From the NCBI GenBank assembly GCA_027489105.1, contig JAIYAJ010000033.1:1-7015 (forward strand): a DNA stretch of 7,015 nt, given 5' to 3'. Each line of letters opens with the position of its first letter. Positions within the stretch are counted from its first letter, which is position 1. Under the pieces are notes generated by a model, which saw only the letters and a program-made list of their open reading frames with translations, ran no database searches and had not been told where the DNA came from. Origin of the DNA: Zymomonas sp. GTDB lineage: Bacteria; Pseudomonadota; Alphaproteobacteria; Sphingomonadales; Sphingomonadaceae. Of this stretch, positions 1-6,319 are shown in pieces. Position numbers and translations under genes: made by a program.

Positions 1-618
<618 letters not shown>

Positions 619-635
619 TTGCGCTTCGCTTTTTT

Positions 636-650
636 GTTCCTTATATGTTC
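636..650 (+). promoter_or_regulatory. LexA-type SOS box, GTTC-N7-GTTC
   Basis: GTTC at 636-639 and GTTC at 647-650 are separated by exactly 7 bases (CTTATAT). This is the direct-repeat operator recognised by alphaproteobacterial LexA, as in Caulobacter and Rhodobacter, and differs from the E. coli CTGT-N8-ACAG box. It lies in the gap after uvrB and 71 bases before the preferred DUF1810 start. The spacer contains a -10-like TTATAT (641-646), and TTGCGC (619-624) could be a weak -35 at 16-base spacing, so LexA binding would cover the core promoter. Both the promoter and LexA control are inferred from pattern only. Confidence 0.6.
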
Positions 651-721
651 CACAGCATTTGCTGTCATGGATCGGGAATATGGGCGTCATGCAGAGCGTC
701 GGCGAGAGGATAAGCGGGGCG

Positions 722-1153
722 ATGGAAGAAGGCTTCGATCTCGACCGCTTGGTGGCGGCGCAGGACGGCGTGCTCGACCAGGCGCTGGCCGAAATCCGTC
801 GGGGCGCGAAGCGGGGCCATTGGATGTGGTTTATCTTCCCGCAGCTGCGCGGGCTTGGGCGCAGCCCGACCGCGCTCCATTATGGGCTGGCTTCGGCAGC
901 GGAGGCGGCGGCCTATCTCGCCCATCCGCTGCTCGGCGCCCGCCTGCGCGCCTGTGTCGAGGCGCTGCAGGATCTGGAGCAGGGGAGTGCGGTCGAGATC
1001 TTCGGTGCGGTCGACGCGATGAAGCTGCGCTCCTCGCTGACCCTGTTTGCCGAGGTGGCCGGCGAACGGCTTTTCGTCGCGGCGCTCGAACGCTGGTTCG
1101 ACGGGCAGGCCGATCCGCTGACGCTCGATTTGCTGCGGGAGGGCGGGCGATGA
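722..1153 (+). CDS. DUF1810 family protein
   Basis: A 143-residue cytoplasmic protein of the DUF1810 family, whose biochemical role is not known to me. Diagnostic segments are the N-terminal FDLDRLVAAQ, the HWMWFIFPQLRGLGRS block at residues 33-48, and IFGAVDAMKLRSSLTLF near residue 100. The frame is open further upstream, with a TTG at 659 and ATGs at 680 and 689. I chose ATG 722 because family members begin only a few residues before the 'DL.RFV.AQ' segment and because a purine-rich GAGAGGA (704-710) lies 11 bases upstream. The stop overlaps the tag start (ATGA, 1150-1153), so the two are probably translationally coupled. The LexA-type box upstream suggests DNA-damage induction. The link to repair is context only; no catalytic motif is evident. 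An earlier start at 680 or 689 is possible. Confidence 0.9.
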   Translation: MEEGFDLDRLVAAQDGVLDQALAEIRRGAKRGHWMWFIFPQLRGLGRSPTALHYGLASAAEAAAYLAHPLLGARLRACVEALQDLEQGSAVEIFGAVDAMKLRSSLTLFAEVAGERLFVAALERWFDGQADPLTLDLLREGGR

Positions 1154-1707
1154 CCGAGGTCCTGCGCTGCCGCTGGTCCGAGCGCGATCCGGTCGAAACC
1201 GTCTATCACGACAGTGAATGGGGCGTGCCCGAGCGCGATCCGCGCGCGCTGTGGGAAAATCTGATGCTCGAAGGCTTCCAGGCGGGGCTCTCCTGGACGG
1301 TCATCCTGCGCAAGCGTGAAGCCTTTCGCGCGGCCTTCGCCGGTTTCGATCCCGAACGCGTGGCCGCCTTTGGCCCCGACGATGTCGAGCGGCTGATGCA
1401 GGACCCCGGCATCGTCCGGTCGCGCGCGAAGATCGAATCGACGATCGCGGGCGCGCGCCTCTTCCTCGCCATGCGCGACCGGGGCGAGGATTTCGCCGAT
1501 TATGTCTGGTCCTTCACCGAGGGCAAGGTCCTGCAGGGCGACGGGACGAGCGTACCCGCAAGCACGCCGCTGTCCGACCGCATCTCGAAGGACCTCAAGA
1601 AGCGCGGCTTTAAATTCGTCGGCCCGACGATCGTCTATGCGTGGATGCAGGCGATCGGCATGGTCAACGACCACGCGCATTACTGCTTCCGCCGCGATCA
1701 GGTCTGA
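1150..1707 (+). CDS. tag: DNA-3-methyladenine glycosylase I
   Basis: A 185-residue Tag protein, the monofunctional glycosylase that removes 3-methyladenine from alkylated DNA to start base excision repair. It lines up with E. coli Tag over its whole length: YHDSEWGVP (19-27), LEGFQAGLSW (40-49), the helix-hairpin-helix region around 85-105 (DVERLMQDPGIVRSRAKI), and KKRGFKFVGPT near the C-terminus. The zinc ligands known from E. coli Tag are all present, as C7, H20, H175 and C179. The substrate-pocket Glu and Trp correspond to E41 and W49. The ATG at 1150 overlaps the DUF1810 stop, so translation is probably coupled and both genes would share the upstream SOS-type promoter. Length is normal and the frame intact. 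The same frame stays open upstream to 619, but that part is a GC-rich shadow of DUF1810. Confidence 0.96.
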   Translation: MTEVLRCRWSERDPVETVYHDSEWGVPERDPRALWENLMLEGFQAGLSWTVILRKREAFRAAFAGFDPERVAAFGPDDVERLMQDPGIVRSRAKIESTIAGARLFLAMRDRGEDFADYVWSFTEGKVLQGDGTSVPASTPLSDRISKDLKKRGFKFVGPTIVYAWMQAIGMVNDHAHYCFRRDQV

Positions 1708-1772
1708 CGTCGGACACTGGCGCCGGGCGCTAAAGAGGGGCGGCGCGCGGGGCTTGCGTGGCGAGGGCGGCC

Positions 1773-2441
1773 ATGCTGTCTCGCGCCATGCAGATCGCGG
1801 TCCTGACCTTCGACGGGTTCAACGAACTCGACTCCTTCGTCGCCTCCTCCATCCTCAACCGGATGCGCGCCAAGGGATGGAGCGCGCAGATCTGCGGGCC
1901 GACGCCCCAGGTCACCTCGATGAACGGGGTGCGGATCGACCGCCAACAGCCGCTGGAGTTCGCGATGGAGGCCGACGCCGTGCTGATCGGCAGCGGCATC
2001 CGCACCCGCGAGATCGCCGAGGACCGGGCGTTGCTCGATCGCCTGCGCCTCGACCCCACCCGCCAGCTGATCGGCGCGCAATGTTCGGGGACGCTGCTGC
2101 TGGCGAAACTCGGCCTGATCGGCTCGCTCCCCGCCTGCACAGATCTCACCACCAAGCCCTGGGTCGTCGAGGCCGGCATCGACGTCATAGACGCCCCCTT
2201 CATCGCCCATGGCAATGTCGCGACGGCCGGCGGCTGCCTCGCCTCCCTCTACCTCGCCGCCTGGACGATCGCCCGCGGTGCGGGCCTCGACGATGCGGCG
2301 GAGGCCATCCACTATGTCGCGCCGGTGGGGGAGAAGCAGGCTTGGATCGACCGGACGTTGGGGGTGGTTGGGAGTTATATGGAGGTGAAATGGGTGAACT
2401 GGCAACGGCAGGGCGTTGCGCTCGATAGCTTTACGGACTGA
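1773..2441 (+). CDS. DJ-1/PfpI family protein
   Basis: A 222-residue protein of the DJ-1/PfpI (class I glutamine amidotransferase-like) superfamily. It opens with the strand MQIAVLTFDGF and has an early conserved acidic residue in FNELDSF (E18). The nucleophile elbow is AQCSGT with C104, and a TTKPWVVEAG...FIAHGNVATAGGC stretch follows. No helix-turn-helix is appended, so it is not an AraC-type regulator. The substrate is unknown; relatives include isonitrile hydratases, glyoxalases and proteases. ATG 1773 is preferred because GAGGG (1763-1767) sits 5 bases upstream, but ATG 1788 (MQIAVL) fits the fold equally well. The last ~17 residues, after GVVGSYMEV, look unlike the rest. A second partial copy of the gene at 4110-4354 ends in a different tail, so the 3' end here may have been replaced by recombination. 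It begins 65 bases after tag and may be read from the same transcript. Confidence 0.9.
   Translation: MLSRAMQIAVLTFDGFNELDSFVASSILNRMRAKGWSAQICGPTPQVTSMNGVRIDRQQPLEFAMEADAVLIGSGIRTREIAEDRALLDRLRLDPTRQLIGAQCSGTLLLAKLGLIGSLPACTDLTTKPWVVEAGIDVIDAPFIAHGNVATAGGCLASLYLAAWTIARGAGLDDAAEAIHYVAPVGEKQAWIDRTLGVVGSYMEVKWVNWQRQGVALDSFTD
2154..2370 (+). repeat. Direct repeat, copy A (inside DJ-1/PfpI gene)
   Basis: These 217 bases of the intact DJ-1/PfpI gene recur in the same orientation at 4110-4316. By hand alignment there are 9 substitutions plus 9-base and 1-base gaps in the second copy, so identity excluding gaps is about 96%. Similarity stops abruptly on the left, and on the right stops just after GGTGGTTG. 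Recombination between the copies would delete about 1.95 kb, including the secreted-protein gene. Confidence 0.9.
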
Positions 2442-2484
2442 GGCCGCTCACGACAGACGCCGCATTCGTTTTGGAGGCAAGTGA

Positions 2485-3861
2485 TTAGTTCGGCTTGGAA
2501 GTGCCGCCAGATTGCTTTTCCAGTTGTCTTGCGGCCTCGTCAACCTGATCCACAATTTCCATCAGTTCCTGCGCATCATCGTCAGATGCGCTTGATGGCG
2601 TAGAGGCAACCAGCGCTTGCAGACGTTTTGCTTCTGCATCGAATAGGCGCGCTGCGGCAGCAGCTTTCTCTGCTTCAGCAACGACGTCGTCTTCGCGTAC
2701 GCCCAGTTCCCGTAACACCTCTGCTCGTTGTGGAATTGCTCTAGCGGGATCAAACAGAACGATCGTCGCTCCCGTGCGGCTCAACGCAACGCTAAGCTCC
2801 GCACTCAAACTAGTCGGCAACGCGATGAAAAGGCGCGAACCGCGGAGCAGACCGGCCTTGCCCGCTTCGGCCGCATCGCGAAGGAGGCGGGCAAGTTCAG
2901 CTGGCGCTGCTGGGCTCGCAAAAGACAGATCCGACTCCTCGTCCCATTCCGTGAATACTTCACGGATATCTCTCGACTCGCTCGCAAAATCGGGATCGTC
3001 GACTGCCGGGAGTATCCAAGCCGCGTCAAAGCCCATTCCGCCTCTTCGGGGTGCAGCGAGACGGGACGTCGCCTGATAAAGATAACGATGCCATTCCGTT
3101 TCGTCAGCATTCGCTGGTGCGACAAGTGGGCCAATCATTTCGGCCCGCCAAGCCGCCTCTTCGGCCTTGGATCGCGCGATCAACGGGGCTGCGGCAGCCA
3201 TGGCGTTATCCCAGGCCCGTCCGGACAATGGTGTAACGCGGCCGCTTGCTAGATCGACCTGAACGTCGAGGTAGCCGCGTGGTTTGCCGATAGATCCCGA
3301 AATACTGGGGATGACCACTTTCAGGATGAGCTGTTTGCTATCCGCACTCAGTTTGTGCCTTCCGCTCCACCACAGCGAACTTACGCTTCTCGGCAGCGCG
3401 CGGATATAATCCTCTGGCAGGACATCAGTGAGCATCATCGAGCGGACGACCGAACCATTGCCACGATAGATCACGACGACATTTTCGCCGAAACCGGTGG
3501 AATGCCAGTTATCGAAAGTGACCACGTAAGCAGCATCGTCGGAGACTAATGCGCTCACCGGCGACACGTCGTTGGCCAATGGCCCTTCCCAGACCGTGAC
3601 CCACTTCGATCCAGCACGGCGCTCCACTTTACCGCGAGCACGCTGCTCCCCTCCCGGGCGCTGCCCGGTCGGTTCTTTGCCTTCAACCTTATCAGAGAAA
3701 TAGCCCAACCCGCCCGTCAACTCGCGTGGGACGACGGTGAAGCGCACATTCTTGGTTGCCGACGAGTAGGTTGTACGCGTTGGCAGCATCCAGCTATCTG
3801 CTGCGGCTGGCGGAGCCCACAATGCGGTGAAAGCAAGCAAGACGGCGATCGCCCACTTCAT
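2485..3861 (-). CDS. Predicted secreted protein of unknown function
   Basis: A 458-residue protein I do not recognise. It starts with a clear Sec signal peptide: K2, hydrophobic core 4-16, then PPAAA with likely cleavage between A21 and D22, giving a periplasmic or secreted product with no later membrane segment. Residues about 100-140 (VSDDAAYVVTFDNW, GFGENVVVIY) resemble a beta-rich or propeller-like blade, including aromatic and Asp-Trp positions. The middle (about 210-330) is helical and acidic. A segment near 345-380 (LFIALPTSLS, ATIVLFDPA) looks alpha/beta. The C-terminal ~60 residues are Ala/Glu/Lys-rich and probably coiled coil. The ATG at 3861 has AAAGGAA about 10 bases upstream and is followed directly by the signal sequence. 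The gene is convergent with the DJ-1/PfpI gene, is lower in GC, and lies between the two DJ-1/PfpI repeat copies. The frame is intact. Function is open. Confidence 0.85.
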   Translation of the reverse strand: MKWAIAVLLAFTALWAPPAAADSWMLPTRTTYSSATKNVRFTVVPRELTGGLGYFSDKVEGKEPTGQRPGGEQRARGKVERRAGSKWVTVWEGPLANDVSPVSALVSDDAAYVVTFDNWHSTGFGENVVVIYRGNGSVVRSMMLTDVLPEDYIRALPRSVSSLWWSGRHKLSADSKQLILKVVIPSISGSIGKPRGYLDVQVDLASGRVTPLSGRAWDNAMAAAAPLIARSKAEEAAWRAEMIGPLVAPANADETEWHRYLYQATSRLAAPRRGGMGFDAAWILPAVDDPDFASESRDIREVFTEWDEESDLSFASPAAPAELARLLRDAAEAGKAGLLRGSRLFIALPTSLSAELSVALSRTGATIVLFDPARAIPQRAEVLRELGVREDDVVAEAEKAAAAARLFDAEAKRLQALVASTPSSASDDDAQELMEIVDQVDEAARQLEKQSGGTSKPN

Positions 3862-4109
3862 CCCCTCTGTGTTCCTTTCTGCTTTGATGGCGCCTGAGGG
3901 CTGAGCCTTCTGAGAAACCTGTTACCGTGGCCTAACCTCGCCACCTTCCTTCAGCTTTGCAAGAGGAGCGGCTTGACGCCTGCACTCGATACATCTCGGG
4001 TTGCCGGGACACGGGTTCAAAGACACTATACGGACCGGATTTCGCGCTGTCCGGAGCCATTAGGGTGCGACAGGGCGGACTGGGTTAGCTATTGTCTCCA
4101 TCGATCTTG

Positions 4110-4316
4110 AAGTCCTGGGTCGTCGAGGCCGGCATCGACGCCCCCTCATCGCCCATGGCAATGTCGCGACGGCCGGCGGCTGCCTCGCCTCCCTCTACCT
4201 CGCCGCCTGGACGATCGCGCGCGGTGCGAGCGTTGAGGATGCGGCGGAGGCCATCCACTATGTCGCGCCAGTGGGGGAGAAGCCGGCGTGGATCGACCGG
4301 ACGTTGGGGGTGGTTG
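4110..4316 (+). repeat. Direct repeat, copy B (DJ-1/PfpI gene fragment)
   Basis: Second copy of 2154-2370 in the same orientation. It differs by 9 substitutions, by loss of 9 bases (TCATAGACG) after position 4140, and by loss of one T in the following C/T run. The 9-base loss is bounded by GACG in the intact copy, as expected for replication slippage. Substitutions include several replacement changes (GGC to AGC, CTC to GTT, GAC to GAG), so the copy resembles an allele from a related strain more than a fresh duplication. Confidence 0.9.
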
Positions 4317-4354
4317 GAACTTACGTGGGTGCGGAAAAGACGAAAGTGGCCTAG
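4110..4354 (+). pseudogene. DJ-1/PfpI gene, 3' remnant with frameshift
   Basis: Only the C-terminal third of a DJ-1/PfpI protein is present, beginning at KSWVVEAGID; the domain with the nucleophile cysteine is absent. A net loss of 10 bases after 4140 shifts the frame, after which the family sequence resumes (IAHGNVATAGGCLAS, then HYVAPVGEKPAWIDRTLG) and ends at TAG 4352-4354 with the tail GTYVGAEKTKVA. This tail differs from that of the intact gene at 1773-2441 and may be the natural C-terminus of the family in this lineage. No start codon or ribosome binding site belongs to it. It cannot make a working enzyme and is read as a recombination scar. The NTPase fragment starts 25 bases after its stop. 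Confidence 0.88.
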
Positions 4355-4379
4355 AGTAAGCTCGTTTGCGCTTCAGTCC

Positions 4380-4988
4380 ATGGATTCGCCGATGTCTGCC
4401 AGACTGATTGAAGACGAAATCAAGCGATTTTTACGTAACGACCACCCCGAAGTGCTCTGCATCAAGGGAAAGTGGGGCGTTGGCAAGACCTTCGCATGGC
4501 GGAAATGGCTTTCGGAGGTTGGAGAAGACGGCACCCTACGATCTAAAAGTTATGCCTATGTCTCATTGTTTGGGCTTAACTCGCTGGACAGCTTAAAATA
4601 TTCGATTTTTGAGGCAACGGTCACTCCAGAGCACCTTGTAACCGGGCCAGACGTGTCGACGGTGACCGCGCTCGTCCGCAAAGGCTTCGACATTGGGCGA
4701 AAGTCCAAAAGCCTTCTAGAGCCCATCTTAGCGCTGGCTGGCGCCAAGGATGGCGGCGAGGCTCTTTTCCGCAGCGCTTACATGCTTGTGAAAAACCAGC
4801 TTGTTTGTTTGGATGACTTGGAGCGCGCGGGTGAAGGCTTGGCGCAGCGGGACGTTCTGGGGCTTGCGTCGGCTCTCAAGGAGCAACGTAATTGCAAGGT
4901 GGTCCTCCTACTCAACGACGAGGAGATGGCTCCCAACCAGAGGCAGGAATTCGAGCGTCAGCTTGAAAAGGTCGGGGAATTGCGGTGA
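4380..4988 (+). pseudogene. KAP-like P-loop NTPase, truncated N-terminal fragment
   Basis: A 202-residue open frame that reads as the start of a KAP-type P-loop NTPase. Walker A is GKWGVGKT at residues 30-37. Walker B is LVCLDD at 141-146, followed by LER, and a sensor-1-like strand KVVLLLNDEE spans 173-182. The reading stops at TGA 4986-4988 after EKVGELR, where relatives continue for several hundred residues. The arginine-finger region and the C-terminal (often membrane or effector) part are therefore missing. In this family the NTPase powers larger assemblies, and some members such as PifA of plasmid F act in phage exclusion; a defence role here is only a suggestion. ATG 4380 and ATG 4392 (MSARLIEDEI) are both possible starts, and neither has a strong ribosome binding site. 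GC is lower than in the core genes. A short expressed protein cannot be excluded, but loss of the 3' part is more likely. Confidence 0.7.
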
Positions 4989-5155
4989 CGCTGCATGCAA
5001 AAGGCTGATCGGACTCGTGGATAGATCGCCCCTCAGCCCCGAACATAGAGCGATAATTCGCTGCACTGCCAGCGCAATACCAATTTATGCGACGCCAGTA
5101 TCCCTCAGAGCGCCGTCCACACCATCACCGTAATTAAACTTCTGCCAAAGTAGTG

Positions 5156-5521
5156 CTAGTCGTTCCATGGGAACCGACCATCAGCCACACGTGCCACCCC
5201 AACCATCAGCACCCAGCACGCTATACAGTCGGCCAAAAAAATCAGTTGGAGGTTCCCCTTCGACGGCAGTTCATGCTTTGCAACGGCCCCCGTTATGAGA
5301 AGCGCTGCGATATTGAGGAATGAAAGAAGAATTATTGTCGGCCAATACCAGCACGATCGCCGATGACGCCAGAAAGGAGCAACGGCAAAGCCAATAGCTA
5401 TCGCACATTCGGAGACCCAGAAATATGCTTCATCGAAGCCCCATTGACCAATGACCACCAAGCCAACTAACCAAAGAAGGAAAGCAATCAGGAAAAGGAA
5501 GAAGGTTTTCCAGGTTTTCAT
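5156..5521 (-). CDS. Small predicted four-helix membrane protein
   Basis: A 121-residue hydrophobic protein I cannot assign to a family. Likely membrane segments are at residues about 6-25, 33-51, 58-80 and 92-110, with the basic stretch RHRR (52-55) between helices 2 and 3, which would be cytoplasmic by the positive-inside rule. ATG 5521 (MKTWKTFFLFL) is chosen because it puts two Lys directly before the first helix. The frame runs further upstream to ATG 5554 and TTG 5584, and no start has a convincing ribosome binding site. The gene lies downstream, on the same strand, of another small membrane protein gene, with an AT-rich repeat-bearing gap between them. GC is well below that of the core genes. 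It may be expressed, but the support is only frame length and the regular helix pattern. Confidence 0.6.
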   Translation of the reverse strand: MKTWKTFFLFLIAFLLWLVGLVVIGQWGFDEAYFWVSECAIAIGFAVAPFWRHRRSCWYWPTIILLSFLNIAALLITGAVAKHELPSKGNLQLIFLADCIACWVLMVGVARVADGRFPWND

Positions 5522-5594
5522 CGAGGAATACTCAGCGCAATCACGTAAAAACATTGCCAGAGCGAGTGGCGTTGGGGCGATCAAGTAAAGCGGC

Positions 5595-5680
5595 GACAGT
5601 ATAATATCTTATATAATCGAAGACAGTATATTGAAAGGTTGGCGCATTAAATAGCATACTGTCCCTGATTTAATACTGTT
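5595..5680. repeat. Four ACAGTAT repeats in inverted arrangement
   Basis: GACAGTATA occurs at 5595-5603 and 5622-5630. The reverse complement occurs at 5656-5663 (ATACTGTC, a perfect inverse of the inner direct copy) and 5673-5680 (ATACTGTT, one mismatch). The result is two nested inverted pairs in an AT-rich stretch, with the same-orientation copies 27 and 17 bases apart. The stretch lies upstream of the minus-strand gene at 5156-5521 and could hold its promoter and operator sites; TATA-rich -10-like sequences are present on the minus strand. A repressor target or the ends of a small mobile element are alternatives. Confidence 0.6.
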
Positions 5681-5686
5681 CTTAAT

Positions 5687-6097
5687 TTATGACCGAATAT
5701 CGGCTTGTCCCCCTTGCTTAAACCCGGAAACAAGTACTTGTACACACTGCGTGTCAAATAAATGTGCTATGACGCGATGCGATATCCCATTGGCGTCCGT
5801 AAAGACATAGCCAGGCAAATGACTAAAATCTCCAGCTCCGCCCTTTTTTACAGACGCTCCGACAATCGACATCTGCCAAATCTGAACGCCAAATCGCCTA
5901 AACTGCAAGCGATCATCCTTGAGTTCTAAAACTGCCGTCGCATTGAAGCAAACAATTACCGTAGCCAATGAGATCAGCGCAGCACCAGACACAAGTGCGC
6001 CCGCCGCCACCCCGGCAACTCCAAAAGCTGCGAGAGGGAGTGCGACTATCAGAAGCGGTAGCCAGGCGCGTCTCTTTGCTCTGAGCCGTAGATTCAA
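5687..6097 (-). CDS. Small predicted membrane protein with PH-like C-terminal half
   Basis: A 136-residue protein without a family I can name. Basic residues (R4, R6, K8-R10) precede two hydrophobic segments at about 12-31 and 33-56, giving a hairpin anchor. The soluble rest begins LELKDDRLQFRRFG and alternates strands (IVGASVKKG, YVFTDANGISHRV). This is the pattern of bacterial PH-like domains of small membrane proteins, which is a resemblance by eye only. No in-frame ATG exists near the N-terminus. TTG 6097 is chosen because GGGGAG lies 8 bases upstream; TTG 6121 would add eight residues. The gene runs in the same direction as purA, 222 bases beyond its stop, and is followed by the gene at 5156-5521. 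GC is lower than in purA. Confidence 0.6.
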   Translation of the reverse strand: MNLRLRAKRRAWLPLLIVALPLAAFGVAGVAAGALVSGAALISLATVIVCFNATAVLELKDDRLQFRRFGVQIWQMSIVGASVKKGGAGDFSHLPGYVFTDANGISHRVIAHLFDTQCVQVLVSGFKQGGQADIRS

Positions 6098-6105
6098 CTG
6101 AATGT

Positions 6106-6111
6106 CTCCCC
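6106..6111 (-). promoter_or_regulatory. Ribosome binding site GGGGAG for the TTG start at 6097
   Basis: On the minus strand GGGGAG is followed by 8 bases and then TTG. This spacing supports TTG 6097 as the start of the small membrane protein gene, which has no ATG at a suitable place. Confidence 0.45.
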
Positions 6112-6319
6112 GGCATGGCAATCGGGTTTGCGAGATCAGTAGCAGAGTTTGTGGGCTTCGGCGCAGCTAAGCCTATTGCGGCTTGCAATGTAACCCTCGC
6201 CTTAATCTGCTGCGTTGTCAGCGAACCACCAATCTATTCGAGGCGGATGTCCGCCAGATAGGCAATGGCACTCACCGGCCGCCCTTTGCTCACGCCCCAG
6301 CGACCGGCCGCGTCCCTCC

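Larger units (their letters stand above)
2371..6319. other. Lower-GC accessory segment between DJ-1/PfpI gene and purA
   Basis: Base composition falls on leaving the DJ-1/PfpI gene and recovers at purA. Hand counts on single 60-base lines give 72% GC at 1321-1380 (tag), 48% at 2521-2580, 63% at 3001-3060, 42% at 5461-5520 and 30% at 5581-5640. The segment holds unrecognised genes, a gene fragment, a truncated NTPase and repeats, which is typical of horizontally acquired or strain-variable DNA. No integrase, transposase, tRNA or clear att site is visible, so the means of entry is unknown. Exact borders are approximate; the left one is set by the end of repeat copy A and the right one by the purA stop codon. 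Confidence 0.55.

Noticed and set aside
621..635. Possible intrinsic terminator of uvrB (GCG-CTT-CGC followed by six T)
   Set aside because: The stem is only three base pairs, too weak to support, and the T run overlaps the region needed for the SOS-type promoter.
652..665. Inverted repeat ACAGCA-TT-TGCTGT just after the SOS box
   Set aside because: A single 6-bp hairpin with a 2-base centre is expected by chance at this scale, and no known operator matches it.
619..1149. Long plus-strand open frame continuing into tag
   Set aside because: It is Arg/Gly-rich, overlaps the well-supported DUF1810 gene in another frame, and Tag homology begins exactly at 1150.
913..2405. Large antisense open frames opposite DUF1810, tag and the DJ-1/PfpI gene
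   Set aside because: These are GC-rich shadows of recognised genes on the plus strand, with no family motifs of their own.
4000..4035. GGGTTCAAA resembling a tRNA T-loop, as a possible tRNA or att remnant
   Set aside because: The flanking bases do not pair as a T-stem and no acceptor or anticodon arm can be drawn.
4092..4379. Continuous frame joining the DJ-1/PfpI remnant to the NTPase, suggesting a fusion protein
   Set aside because: After position 4140 this frame reads the remnant out of frame, giving an Arg/Ser/Pro-rich sequence. It is open by chance in GC-rich DNA.
5913..6188. Minus-strand 91-codon open frame overlapping the 5687-6097 gene
   Set aside because: It has no hydrophobic or domain pattern, is rich in Ser/Thr/Arg/Cys, and lies in a different frame from the better-supported membrane protein.
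6242..6255. GGCGG-ATGT-CCGCC hairpin as a purA terminator
   Set aside because: The stem is GC-rich but short and no T tract follows on the minus strand, so termination there is not supported.
6115..6261. Short plus-strand open frame starting at ATG 6115
   Set aside because: It has fewer than 50 codons, no ribosome binding site and no recognisable sequence, and overlaps the upstream region of the minus-strand gene.
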